Assembly: GCA_009746045.1 (NCBI GenBank)
Contig: RPFO01000418.1
Coordinates: 1,429,582 to 1,493,581, forward strand
Reading direction: 5' to 3'
DNA length: 64,000 nt
Source: Mesostigma viride
Taxonomy: Eukaryota; Streptophyta; Mesostigmatophyceae; Mesostigmatales; Mesostigmataceae
Below the pieces are notes generated by a model. That model was not told where the DNA came from and ran no database searches. It saw nothing but the letters and a program-made list of their open reading frames with translations. The translations under genes were made by a program, and so were the position numbers. Below are positions 52,371 through 64,000 of this stretch, piece by piece. Every line of letters begins with the position of its first letter. The first letter of the stretch is position 1.

Positions 52371-53400
52371 GGGAGGATTACCATTCAAATGATAGCTCTT
52401 AAAAACATGACAAAGGCAGAGACACCATCTCCTTTAATGCATTAATCAAGTGATTCATCAGTAATGCCAAAAATGCCCAGTAAAGGTCCCTTTCATGAAA
52501 AGGAACAAATCAAATTCGAGCTCAATATACAAAGGTTTTTTCCCCAGCCGTTTGCTTGGGCTTGACGCTCAGGATACCACGCCGTGTGTATGCAATCCCC
52601 CGCAGGCAGAATACCTGCTTTTAAAGCAACAGCCCACGCAGATGCAGCAAAAACAGGAACACTTCCCGTGGCTGACCGAAACACAATGGAAAAATAATGC
52701 GTGAGTGCAGGAAAAGGAATGGAAAGGCATTCGCCGGCATGTGTCCCCGACCGAAATACAGCAACAAAGAGCGGGAGGCATACCTGCCATGCGGGAAGTG
52801 ACTCAACGAATGTTGTTGCCGAGGAAAATGGGCCTCCTTTCCCGCTGATGACGGAAACACAAAGCAAACAGACGGGCTCGAAGCATAGGAATGCATGAAA
52901 CATGAAACGACGTTCCAAAGCGTCCGAAATCGAAATAAAACAAAACCGAGCGCAAAAGACGGTGGAATATGTGCATGGCGGGACAGTGCTGCTATGGAAC
53001 CGCCCGGTAGGCAAACTGCCTCTCCCTATCCGCTCGAAAGAGACCGACTGGAAGCCAAAATGCTTATGTGACACCGTTGCAAAGCCCAGCAAACAACAAA
53101 CGCAGCTTACCCAGGCGTCAGAACGGGTGCCACCTTCTTACCCCGACAGTCATCTTCCCCGCAATCTTTTCCAAGAGCTCGCGGCACCCACAGTCCAGGC
53201 GCTCCAAAGAACCGTCATGAAAGACGGCGTCATTGTACCCCGTTTCAAAGCGTCCAACAATGAAAACGTAGCTTGCCCAACAGTCACGACCTCCTGAACA
53301 GGCGGCTGTCGACAGCCATCCCGTCTTCCCGCGGCCATCATTTGAAATTTCATGCTGGGCCCCGATGCTGCACGCTGCTGAAGTGGTGGGCCGACCGCGC
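52371..53400. other. Non-coding with degenerate GACCGAAA/ATGACGGAAA-type repeats
   Basis: On the + strand, blocks like GGCTGACCGAAACACA, CCCGACCGAAATACAG, TGATGACGGAAACACA and GTCCGAAATCGAAATA recur every 60-100 bp, suggesting an old tandem array. Open frames on both strands show no domain and I do not call them genes. Confidence 0.45.
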
Positions 53401-53860
53401 GCTGCTGGGCGCTGGGGTGGCTCTAGCCCGTGGCCCATGGCCCGTGGCCCGTGGCCCATGGCCCGTCGGCGCTGGTTTCCTTCCGTCCCTCGCTGAAATT
53501 GCCCGTGCTCCTTCGCTGCGCTCCGGAGAGGAATCGTAAGCGGCCGTAGGTCTGAAATTCGTTGGCGCATCCTTTTCTAAGTAACGTGCTCCTTCGCTGC
53601 GCTCCGGAGAGAAATAGTAGAGTACGGTGCTCTCTTCGCTCGCGGCTCGCTGCGCTCGCTGTGCGCTTTAGCAGTACGGTGCTCGCTCGCTCCGCTCGCT
53701 CGCCGTACGGTGCTCGCTCGCTCCGCTCGCTCGCGGTAGGGTGCTCGCTCGCTTCGCTCGCTCGCCGCGCGCAGCGCACAGCTCGCTGCGCTCGCCGTGC
53801 GCTGCGCGCAGGCCGCTTTCAGCGGCCGCTCGCTCGCTTCGCTCGCTCGCCGTACGTACT
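53401..53860. repeat. GC-rich low-complexity CGCTCGCT / CTTCGCTGCGCTC repeats
   Basis: CCCGTGGCCCATGG repeats (53,430-53,466), two GTGCTCCTTCGCTGCGCTCC blocks, then many GCTCGCTCGCTYCGCTCGCT units. Purely repetitive. Confidence 0.85.
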
Positions 53861-54000
53861 GTATCTGCGATATCCGCGATTCTCCCGTCGACCTCCGGAG
53901 TACCCCCGAATGGCTGATTTTTGTACCACGATTTTCTACCTAATTATCGGCGGTACTCCCCCTAATTTTGCAACCAACGGTCACGAAGCTCGCTTTATCA

Positions 54001-54202
54001 GGCGGAGCCAATTTTCGGAAGAACCGTCAGGTTCGCCAGAATTGGCGAAGCTTATAAGGCCGTACACGTGAGAAAACATAGGAATAGGGGATGAAAATCC
54101 GTCAATCCATCCATACATACATACATCCATACATACATCCACCGAATTTGTCCCGAATTTGCAAGCATAAGGGTGAGGTTCTTCCGAAAATTGGCTCCGC
54201 CG
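54001..54202. mobile_element. Foldback/MITE-like element
   Basis: Inverted ends GGCGGAGCCAATTTTCGGAA-GAACC at 54,001-54,025 and their complement at 54,177-54,201, around a 150-bp interior with CATACATACATC repeats. The pair could fold into a hairpin. No coding capacity. Confidence 0.75.
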
Positions 54203-54970
54203 TAGAGTTTCAACGGGCAAGTTGCAAAACGCACGTTACTTGATATAGGGGAAAGGATTGGCCATGGTACTGGGTACATGGTCCATGGCTAGCCCACCAG
54301 GCCAGTCATGAGTCATGGTGCTCACGTGCACAAGGCTCTTCTGACGTGGGAGCTGCGCGAAGCCAACGTGTCATGCATTCAGGGCATTGCCCAGTCTGGC
54401 GTCAAGACACGTGTTAGTTAGTCAGCCAGTTGAATCCCACTCCGTCAAGACACGTGTAATGTTGGACGGTTCGGTACGAATAAAGCAAAGGTAACATTTG
54501 TCATGATTATTGCGATAACTTAGGGTACGGCAAGACGGCGCGGCGCGGAAAAGGGATGTGAGCTTGATCAGCAGAAGAGGCTTTGCAATTAACGCCGTAC
54601 AATGTACCTAAAAAATATCTTACGCTTTTTTCGTGTCCATGAGAGACATAATAATATTCGACGAAATGTAATGGCGTACAGTCGTGGAATGCCTTCGGCA
54701 ACGTGGCACTTGGCTCGCGCGAAACGACGCCCATAGCCAGCGGAATGCGCCCACGTCGCTTACTTTACCGAGATGAGATTTGCTGGTAAATTGGCGATGC
54801 CGATTCGCCGCATAGCCTGGGCGGTCGCTACAATGAATGTTTGTTTCTCAGCTTCGAGTCACGGCAGGAAGAAGAGCTAAGTGCCGTCTCTAGAGCAGTG
54901 GCGTATCCTTTCGCAGAAATCCTGCTCTGTTATGGGAATGCCATTTGGGGGGAAGTAAAATTGAAGAGGC
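54203..54970. other. Intergenic upstream of the PPR gene
   Basis: No gene supported. It should hold the promoter of the gene starting at 54,971. Two TCAAGACACGTGT blocks (about 54,402 and 54,447) form a short direct repeat. Confidence 0.5.
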
Positions 54971-57900
54971 ATGGCGGCCTATCATAATTTTGTAGCATCT
55001 TTCATAAATAGCCCTTTACAGCGCGAGGTTTTGCATGGAGGTATCCTGGCTCGCTCCCTGTGCTCGACGTCAATTTTGCGAAAAGGGTGCAGCCATGGCG
55101 TGGTCCTGCCCAGAGCCGTCCCCTTCCCCTTCTTCAAAAGAATCCGCGTGTTGCCCATTTGTGGGGCTCAGACCCCGTCTGCAGCTAGCGATGGAGCAGC
55201 CATGCCAGCCGGCGTCATGCCAGGTCCAGCCGACGCCATCGCAACCCCGCGGGATGACGGCATTCCGCAGTTGCTCAGCGCGTTTGACCGAAATTTGGCG
55301 CTGGTCGATGGCGAAGAGTGCCTTCGCTTGCTAACGCAGGCTGCCAGTATCCGAGCCCCTGGCTCTTCTCAAGTCGAACAGCGTATCGAAGTACGTGACC
55401 TGCCACGGGCAATAATTGTTTTTCCATGACCGAGCACCCTGCAGTTGAATTGAGCATGGCGATTCAGCATCCTGGCCGGCGTGTAATAAAGGACGTGGGC
55501 ACGTACATGTACATAAATATGTATTCATGCTGTAGGTTGTCAATTTGCATGCTCGGGGCATTGGTTGGCTGTGGTCGCTGCATGCCTGGTGGCACTGGGT
55601 AGATGGCTACTTAATAATACTTCCTAAAAATACTCTTTGAGTCCGGCTTCTCCACTTCAATCTGCCGTCGTTCCGTGGCCTGCTATCATCAAGGAATTGG
55701 GGTGGTGTGACGTACGAAGGGTTTTTGGAGCTTTGCAACCCACAGCATGTCAATTACTAAATTGGTCTACTGGTTGGCGTGCTGTGGCTTGTGCCCAACC
55801 TGGCAACCGTCATTGTTTCAGTTTGCATTTCAATCAGCACATAAAATGGCGTTTCTATCTACTTTTATGACTGTGTTTCTCTATCTATTTGTGGATTCTA
55901 GTCGCCGGCACACGCTCGGCATGGCGGCATGGATCTGCTTTACTAGATTCCATTCCGTTATGTTGTACACCTAAGAATGCACCCATCCATTTCGCCGCCA
56001 TTTTGGGAGCGTTCTAAATTAGATGGGGAGGCCCCATACCCTAAAAAAGTCACCCTTTGATTACTAGTCTTAAATGGGTTGGTTTCCGTACTTGTGGGAT
56101 CGGCACAGAGAGAAGTCACTCAGTCCGCTGTGCCTTACCGCTGGGAGCATGCTCCAGGCAGAAGAGGGGGTCTATTGGTTGCGACTTCTTGGGTCTGAGA
56201 ACAACTGAGACATAGGGACCTTTTGGGGGGTGCAACGATGCTATATTCTCCTTAGACAAGGTGATGCGTTTGTTCTGCTCATTATCTGTAGGTATTGTAG
56301 GTTCCTTAACACATCACCCATTCATCTCATCAACCAGCATACCAAGCTTGTCTCCTTTCCTACACACACACACACACCACCACCGCCGCCACCACACACA
56401 CACACACACACACCACCACCACCACCACCACCACCACACACGCACAGCGACCCCCACCCACCCCGCCTGCCTGACCGACCGACCGACCAACCGACTGACC
56501 GACCGACCGACCGACCGACCGACCGACCGACCGACCGACCGACCGACCGACCGACCGACCGACCGACCGACCGACCGACCGACCAACCGACCGACCGACC
56601 GACCGACCGACCGACCGACGACCGACCGACCGACCGACCGACCGACCGACCGACGACCGACCGACCGACCGACCGACCGACCGACCGACCGACCGACCGA
56701 CCGACCGACCGACCGACGGACCGACCGACGGACCGACCGACCGACGGACCGACCGACGGACCGACCGACCGACCGACCGACCGACCGACCGACCGACCGA
56801 CCGACCGACCGACCGACCGACCGACCGACCGACCGACCGACCGACCGACCGACCGACCGACCGACCGACCGACCGACCGACCGACCGACCGACCGACCGA
56901 CCGACCGACCGACCGACCGACCGACCGACCGACCGACCGACCGACCGACCACACCGCCATTGTGTCGTCCGGCAATCTGTTCATAAAGGGTTTGCCGATA
57001 GGTATCAAGAAGGCCATCTGTTTTTCTGGAAGGCGAGCAGAAGGCATGAACGAAGGACACAAACATGTATCGTAAGCATGACCTTCCTTGATTTGTTTAT
57101 GTGGCCTCTAAATTTTCAAGACTCGATCATATGACTGCCTACCTACCTACCTACCTACCTACCTACCCACCCACCCACCCACCCACCCACCCACCCACCC
57201 ACCCACCCACCCACCCACCCACCCACCCACCCACCCACCCACCCACCCACCCACCCACCACACCCACCCACCCACCCACCCACCCACCCACCCACCCACC
57301 CACCACCCACCCACCCACCCACCACCCACCCACCCACCCACCCACCCACCCACCCACCACCCACCACCACCCACCCACCCACCCACCCACCCACCCACCC
57401 ACCCACCCACCCACCCACCCACCCACCCACCCACCCACCCACCTACCTACCTACCTACCTACCTACCTACCTACCTACCTACCTACCTACCTACCTACCT
57501 ACCTACCTACCTACCTACCTACCTACCTACCTAAGTCAACCTGTGTGATCTCCTAACCAACGCATATAATAGGTTATGGATCGCCAGTTCATTCTTATTT
57601 GGCGGGTGTCTGAATTCGTCCTGAATTTGCTGTCAACTTCCTTTCAATTTCTTCTCAGTTCTTTCTCAGTCTCGTCTCTTTCTGTCAACTTCTTCTCAAT
57701 TTCTTTTGGGGCTAGTTCTCATCCTATTTTCACGGCTGTGCTCATCTGCCTCCACCCGTTTATTTAATTCCTTTCCATGTTGCTTGCATTCCTGTTGTTT
57801 CCCACCGGGCCTCAGGCATACCTGCGCGCCTGCTCCCACAGCGACGCCCTGCTGCCATTCGCCCCCCAGATACTGGCACTGGCTCCCCCCCAGCCGACCC

Positions 57901-60127
57901 GCCTTATCCAGCTGATCAAGGCTGCGGGGCAGCAGCGGCAGTGGCAGGTGGCAGCCACGGCGTTCGAGGAGTTCAAACTGAGTGGCGGCGTGGCCACCCC
58001 TCCCGTGTACAGCTCGTTGATCTCAGCCGCGGGCCGCGTGGGCGAGCTTGAGGTGGCCAAGGCGCTGTTCGAGCAGGCAAAGGCGGGTACGTTTCGTGTG
58101 TCATTCGCTGGCAAGGTTGGGTACATTTTGTGCGTCAGTAGCAGTCTAGGCTTGTATGTTAGTGTGTCCTTAGCAGGCAAAAGCTTGTGTGTTTTATCGT
58201 GTTAGGAGCAGGTATGTTTCGTGTGTCAGTAGCAGGCAGAGGCATCTATGTTTCGCGTGTGTAGGAGCAGGCATGGGTGGGTGGGTATGCAGGCGGTTTG
58301 GAAACTTCTGTCCTAGCATGGTTTGGGTTCATGATCATTCAAGCGTAGTTTGATGGATATGTGTTTAACATAAAGATATATTTCGTTAGTGTATAATTGT
58401 TTGGTACGTATAAGACTTGTAAACTATTCATAGCATCTTATTAGTGGCCGGTATCCATCATGGTTGGATCCACTGATTGTTAGGAGACTGTCGTGGTAAT
58501 GCATCAGGAGGTCCTGGTGTTGGAGGTCATGTGTGAGTTACGAGACCAGTCATGCCACTGGTAGTCTGTGGCATTGGAAGTCTGCGGTTACGTTTGCAGG
58601 AACCGCAGCCAGTTTTACTTTCTGTTACCACACCTTTTCATATCCTTCAATTGTCAGAATTGGGTTGCCATGATTGGCCACTGCTTGACGGTTTGTTGCG
58701 AGGAGATATTTTCACGATATGCTCACTAGTAAACCGGATTAGTTTTTTGAACTCTCTTGTTTCTGTGGTGTGCCAGCAGCAGTGTTTGGTTCTGTGGTAT
58801 GCCAGCAGCAGTGTTTGGTTCTGTGGTATGCCAGCAGCAGTGTTTGGTTCTGTGGTATGCCAGCAGCAGTGTTTGGTTCTGTGGTATGCCAGCAGCAGTG
58901 TTTGTTAGTTAGATTCAAGGGGGGGTGGGGTGGCTTGGGGGGGGGGGGGGGTGATATCCGTTCAAATACATGTCCGAGCTAAGAATAGCATGCAACCCAT
59001 ACGCGACACCTCACCGCTCACTATAAACTGTCCACTCCACGTTGTACTTCCCACGTTCCCACTCCAGCACTCTGGTCATCGATGTGCGGGCATCCCATCT
59101 CCCACACACACACCGCACTCCTCTAGATTGCGTTGACCGCGGCATACTACTACAGGCTAGACGACACACTCTGTACTGCAGTATACAACATTCATGTTCT
59201 GCCACACACCCTCGGACATCTGCTGACTTACTTTTATGTACATGTCAAATGTAGGCTATTTAATGTAGGCTATTTAATGTAGACTTTTGTGTTGGATATC
59301 CTAATGTGTATCTATTGAGCTCGGTCATTTGTACCAGTATAACACTTAAAACGAAAAATGCCGCGTTCAGCTTGAATGCATACCCCAATCGCGACACGCC
59401 CTCACTTAGTGAATCATCTCACACGTGGATTGTCAAGTTGAGTCATGAAGCATCTCACACGTGGATTGTCAAGTTGAGTCATGATGCATCTCATACGTGG
59501 ATGGATGGTCTATTGGTGACCTGTAGCCCAACCTGGAAACAGATATGGACTTGGTGAAGCATCTCATACGTGGATGGTCGATTTGTGACCTGTAACCAAA
59601 GCTGGGAGCACACATGTTGTTGTTGTCGCTAACGATGTTGCGATTCACCTACTTGACCGTCGCACGCTTGAATGAACAATATGTGACCTATAACTCCACC
59701 TTGGGCTTGAGTTCACTCGAAGGAACATCGCACGCTTATTTACTGGAACGTCGCACACTTGCCTGCCGGAACGTGGCACGCCAGCGCGCCAGCTGGACGT
59801 CGGCTGCTGGAATGCGCTCATCTACGCGTGCGGTACTTGCGGCCGCCCCGAGTCTGCCCTCTCCACCTTCGCCTCCATGCGCGCGCGGCGCTTCACCCCC
59901 ACCCCCGTGTCCTTCAATGCCACCCTGGGCGCCCTGGGCTCCACCTGGGGCCACATGGCCCAGGTGCGGCAGCTGTACGAGGAGATGCGTGCGGCAGAGG
60001 AGAGAGCAAGGGCGGACGGCTCGGCCGCGGCCCCGGGGGGGTTCACTCTAGGGGAGCGCTCATATAGTAGCGTCCTTGCAGCGACCGCGCGGTGCCTGAA
60101 AGCGCTCCAGCTGGCGACCGAGGCGCG
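54971..60127 (+). CDS. Pentatricopeptide-repeat (PPR) protein, first three exons
   Basis: Exon 1 is 54,971-55,390 (ATG, donor GAA|GTACGT). Exon 2 is 57,816-58,086 (CCTCAG|GCATAC, donor GG|GTACGT). Exon 3 is 59,785-60,127 (ACGCCAG|CGCGCC, donor GCG|GTGAGG). All phases fit. Exon 1 begins with a Ser/Arg/Leu-rich, acid-poor leader (MAAYHNFVASFINSPLQREV) like an organelle transit peptide. PPR motifs appear in exons 2-3: VYSSLISAAGRVGELEVAKA, VGCWNALIYACGTCGRPESA and SFNATLGALGSTWGHMAQVR. These 35-residue helical repeats bind organelle RNA. The gene must continue to the right, through or beyond the 75-bp satellite, because the last donor is open. Confidence 0.82.
56471..56950. repeat. (GACC)n microsatellite in PPR intron 1
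   Basis: About 115 GACC units with rare GACG and CAACC breaks, preceded by (CA)n/(CCA)n at 56,364-56,440. Confidence 0.97.
57138..57533. repeat. Nested (CTAC)n - (CACC)n - (CTAC)n microsatellite
   Basis: CTAC units (57,138-57,166), then about 70 CACC/CCCA units with occasional 3-base slips (57,166-57,441), then CTAC units again (57,441-57,533). The symmetry suggests CACC arose by C-to-T-type change within an older CTAC array, or the reverse. Confidence 0.96.
58087..59784. other. PPR intron 2 with donor echoes and minisatellites
   Basis: The start repeats decayed copies of the exon end and donor (GAGCAGGTATGTTTCGTGTG near 58,206, GTAGGAGCAGGCATGG near 58,261). A 29-bp unit (core TATGCCAGCAGCAGTGTTTG) occurs five times at 58,767-58,905. 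A 36-bp unit (ATCTCACACGTGGATTGTCA...) occurs about three times at 59,414-59,500 with a relative near 59,553. A G-run lies at 58,938-58,951. Confidence 0.8.
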
Positions 60128-60204
60128 GTGAGGAAGGTCACTTATTTGATTATGGATGCTATTGGTTTCCTTTACTGCGGCGGTGAGGGGGCGGGAACTC
60201 AATT

Positions 60205-60335
60205 AGTGGTACTATTGGTTTCACTCACTGTGGCACTATTGGTTTCCCTCACTGTGGTACTATTGGTTTCCCTCACTGTGGCACTATTGGTTTCCCTCAC
60301 TGTGGCACTATTGGCTTCCCTCACTGTGCCGGTGA
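60205..60335. repeat. 24-bp minisatellite
   Basis: Five to six units of ACTATTGGTTTCCCTCACTG-TGGC, directly after the third PPR exon. Confidence 0.93.
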
Positions 60336-60465
60336 GGGCCGAAATGGGGTATGCATTGTCTGTACTTGGCGATGTATGAGTGGGAGTTTTGGTTCATAAA
60401 GTAATGGGCGGCTGAGTAGGTGAACGGATCGGATGGAGCTAGGGGGACCCATGAGGCACATCGCT

Positions 60466-63400
60466 CATGGGGGAATCATGCGTAATCTCAGCATGAACAG
60501 ATGAGGGAACACCGCCCCACCCATTACGTATGATAACAAACATGGGGGAATCATGCGTAATCTCAGCATGAACAGATGAGGGAACACCGCCCCACCCATT
60601 ACGTATGATAACAAACATGGGGGAATCATGCGTAATCTCAGCATGAACAGATGAGGGAACACCGCCCCACCCATTACGTATGATAACAAACATGGGGGAA
60701 TCATGCGTAATCTCAGCATGAACAGATGAGGGAACACCGCCCCACCCATTACGTATGATAACAAACATGGGGGAATCATACGTAATCTCAGCATGAACAG
60801 ATGAGGGAACACCGCCCCACCCATTACGTATGATAACAAACATGGGGGAATCATACGTAATCTCAGCATGAACAGATGAGGGAACACCGCCCCACCCATT
60901 ACGTATGATAACAAACATGGGGGAATCATGCGTAATCTCAGCATGAACAGATGAGGGAACACCGCCCCACCCATTACGTATGATAACAAACATGGGGGAA
61001 TCATGCGTAATCTCAGCATGAACAGATGAGGGAACACCGCCCCACCCATTACGTATGATAACAAACATGGGGGAATCGTACGTAATCTCAGCATGAACAG
61101 ATGAGGGAACACCGCCCCACCCATTACGTATGATAACAAACATGGGGGAATCATGCGTAATCTCAGCATGAACAGATGAGGGAACATCGCCCCACCCATT
61201 ACGTATGATAACAAACATGGGGGAATCATACGTAATCTCAGCATGAACAGATGAGGGAACACCGCCCCACCCATTACGTATGATAACAAACATGGGGGAA
61301 TCATACGTAATCTCAGCATGAACAGATGAGGGAACACCGCCCCACCCATTACGTATGATAACAAACATGGGGGAATCATGCGTAATCTCAGCATGAACAG
61401 ATGAGGGAACACCGCCCCACCCATTACGTATGATAACAAACATGGGGGAATCATGCGTAATCTCAGCATGAACAGATGAGGGAACACCGCCCCACCCATT
61501 ACGTATGATAACAAACATGGGGGAATCATGCGTAATCTCAGCATGAACAGATGAGGGAACACCGCCCCACCCATTACGTATGATAACAAACATGGGGGAA
61601 TCGTACGTAATCTCAGCATGAACAGATGAGGGAACACCGCCCCACCCATTACGTATGATAACAAACATGGGGGAATCATGCGTAATCTCAGCATGAACAG
61701 ATGAGGGAACACCGCCCCACCCATTACGTATGATAACAAACATGGGGGAATCGTACGTAATCTCAGCATGAACAGATGAGGGAACACCGCCCCACCCATT
61801 ACGTATGATAACAAACATGGGGGAATCATGCGTAATCTCAGCATGAACAGATGAGGGAACACCGCCCCACCCATTACGTATGATAACAAACATGGGGGAA
61901 TCATGCGTAATCTCAGCATGAACAGATGAGGGAACACCGCCCCACCCATTACGTATGATAACAAACATGGGGGAATCGTACGTAATCTCAGCATGAACAG
62001 ATGAGGGAACACCGCCCCACCCATTACGTATGATAACAAACATGGGGGAATCATGCGTAATCTCAGCATGAACAGATGAGGGAACACCGCCCCACCCATT
62101 ACGTATGATAACAAACATGGGGGAATCATGCGTAATCTCAGCATGAACAGATGAGGGAACACCGCCCCACCCATTACGTATGATAACAAACATGGGGGAA
62201 TCATGCGTAATCTCAGCATGAACAGATGAGGGAACACCGCCCCACCCATTACGTATGATAACAAACATGGGGGAATCATGCGTAATCTCAGCATGAACAG
62301 ATGAGGGAACACCGCCCCACCCATTACGTATGATAACAAACATGGGGGAATCATGCGTAATCTCAGCATGAACAGATGAGGGAACACCGCCCCACCCATT
62401 ACGTATGATAACAAACATGGGGGAATCATGCGTAATCTCAGCATGAACAGATGAGGGAACACCGCCCCACCCATTACGTATGATAACAAACATGGGGGAA
62501 TCATACGTAATCTCAGCATGAACAGATGAGGGAACACCGCCCCACCCATTACGTATGATAACAAACATGGGGGAATCGTACGTAATCTCAGCATGAACAG
62601 ATGAGGGAACACCGCCCCACCCATTACGTATGATAACAAACATGGGGGAATCATGCGTAATCTCAGCATGAACAGATGAGGGAACACCGCCCCACCCATT
62701 ACGTATGATAACAAACATGGGGGAATCATGCGTAATCTCAGCATGAACAGATGAGGGAACACCGCCCCACCCATTACGTATGATAACAAACATGGGGGAA
62801 TCACGTAATCTCAGCATGAACAGATGAGGGAACACCGCCCCACCCATTACGTATGATAACAAACATGGGGGAATCATGCGTAATCTCAGCATGAACAGAT
62901 GAGGGAACACCGCCCCACCCATTACGTATGATAACAAACATGGGGGAATCATGCGTAATCTCAGCATGAACAGATGAGGGAACACCGCCCCACCCATTAC
63001 GTATGATAACAAACATGGGGGAATCATGCGTAATCTCAGCATGAACAGATGAGGGAACACCGCCCCACCCATTACGTATGATAACAAACATGGGGGAATC
63101 ATGCGTAATCTCAGCATGAACAGATGAGGGAACACCGCCCCACCCATTACGTATGATAACAAACATGGGGGAATCGTACGTAATCTCAGCATGAACAGAT
63201 GAGGGAACACCGCCCCACCCATTACGTATGATAACAAACATGGGGGAATCATGCGTAATCTCAGCATGAACAGATGAGGGAACACCGCCCCACCCATTAC
63301 GTATGATAACAAACATGGGGGAATCATGCGTAATCTCAGCATGAACAGATGAGGGAACACCGCCCCACCCATTACGTATGATAACAAACATGGGGGAATC

Positions 63401-64000
63401 ATGCGTAATCTCAGCATGAACAGATGAGGGAACACCGCCCCACCCATTACGTATGATAACAAACATGGGGGAATCATGCGTAATCTCAGCATGAACAGAT
63501 GAGGGAACACCGCCCCACCCATTACGTATGATAACAAACATGGGGGAATCATGCGTAATCTCAGCATGAACAGATGAGGGAACACCGCCCCACCCATTAC
63601 GTATGATAACAAACATGGGGGAATCATGCGTAATCTCAGCATGAACAGATGAGGGAACACCGCCCCACCCATTACGTATGATAACAAACATGGGGGAATC
63701 ATGCGTAATCTCAGCATGAACAGATGAGGGAACACCGCCCCACCCATTACGTATGATAACAAACATGGGGGAATCATGCGTAATCTCAGCATGAACAGAT
63801 GAGGGAACACCGCCCCACCCATTACGTATGATAACAAACATGGGGGAATCATGCGTAATCTCAGCATGAACAGATGAGGGAACACCGCCCCACCCATTAC
63901 GTATGATAACAAACATGGGGGAATCATGCGTAATCTCAGCATGAACAGATGAGGGAACACCGCCCCACCCATTACGTATGATAACAAACATGGGGGAATC
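60466..64000. repeat. 75-bp satellite array, about 47 units, running off the window
   Basis: The unit begins CATGGGGGAATCATGCGTAA and ends CGTATGATAACAAA. Units are virtually identical; almost all variation is at one site (CATGCG, CATACG or CGTACG at unit positions 13-18). One unit at 62,791 lacks two bases, and one has ATCGCC for ACCGCC (61,186). Because 75 is a multiple of three, the - strand stays open for more than 1,100 codons; this is not evidence of a gene. Confidence 0.97.

Noticed and set aside
51664-52445. Frames with WSVGGTCAWSVGG repeats
   Set aside because: 24-bp minisatellite, multiple of three, open in several frames.
52493-53092. 199-codon - strand frame
   Set aside because: Phe/Ser/Cys-rich without a domain, over degenerate repeats, with an equally open frame on the other strand.
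53576-53860. CGCTCGCT tract as a CpG-island promoter
   Set aside because: It is a simple repeat over several hundred bases with no gene adjoining.
57101-57556. Pro/Thr or Gly/Val/Trp repeat frames
   Set aside because: Translation of CACC and CTAC microsatellites in all frames.
60439-63991. Very long - strand open frames (about 1,180 and 780 codons) over the right end
   Set aside because: They are the 75-bp satellite, whose length is a multiple of three; translation is one 25-residue unit repeated, and both overlapping frames are open.

Overview
The window reads as nuclear DNA of a green-lineage protist alga. The genes are split by many GT-AG introns with C-rich tracts before the acceptors. 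One gene is an OSCA/CSC1-type channel and another is a PPR protein with a transit-peptide-like start. The DNA is full of microsatellites, minisatellites and decayed non-LTR retroelements. A prasinophyte-type host is my inference; nothing in the window fixes the species.

Layout. (1) About 1-14,779, + strand: the 3' part of one OSCA/CSC1/TMEM63-family channel gene, 14 exons resolved with consistent phases. (2) 14,780-19,816: nested LINE fragments, a 300-bp foldback and a tRNA-like SINE. (3) 19,817-22,285, - strand: a two-exon DUF924-family gene whose intron holds a MITE-like element and a minisatellite. (4) 22,870-23,994: duplicated retroelement plus unique segment. (5) 23,995-51,474: a complete integrated polinton-like virus (PLV) with about 690-bp terminal inverted repeats. 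(6) 51,475-54,970: flanking minisatellite and non-coding DNA. (7) 54,971 to beyond 60,127, + strand: a PPR-protein gene with introns full of short tandem repeats. (8) 60,466 to the end: about 47 copies of a 75-bp satellite.

The PLV is the centre of interest. It has a double-jelly-roll-type major capsid protein, a penton-like minor capsid protein, a small amphipathic virion-like protein, an FtsK/HerA packaging ATPase, a tyrosine recombinase, a primase-helicase, large fibre-like proteins (one with bacterial Ig-like repeats and a LamG-like end), and AT-hook and C2H2 proteins. The helicase is split: motifs up to the penultimate one are in one exon, and the arginine-rich final motif is 6.7 kb away behind a good GT-AG intron. 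That intron contains four further genes: chromodomain-like, F-box-like, Zn-finger/RING-like and RING/TRAF-like. Together they suggest a chromatin- and ubiquitin-directed host-control module nested inside the replication gene. The TIRs carry CCCTAAA telomere-like repeats in chromosome-end orientation and four hairpin iterons each.

Several PLV genes are broken by single-base frame changes, mostly in G or C runs and almost all restored by adding one base. This points to assembly errors, or less likely to early decay. Two host genes share an odd pattern: most introns begin with degenerate copies of the preceding exon's 3' end together with its splice donor.
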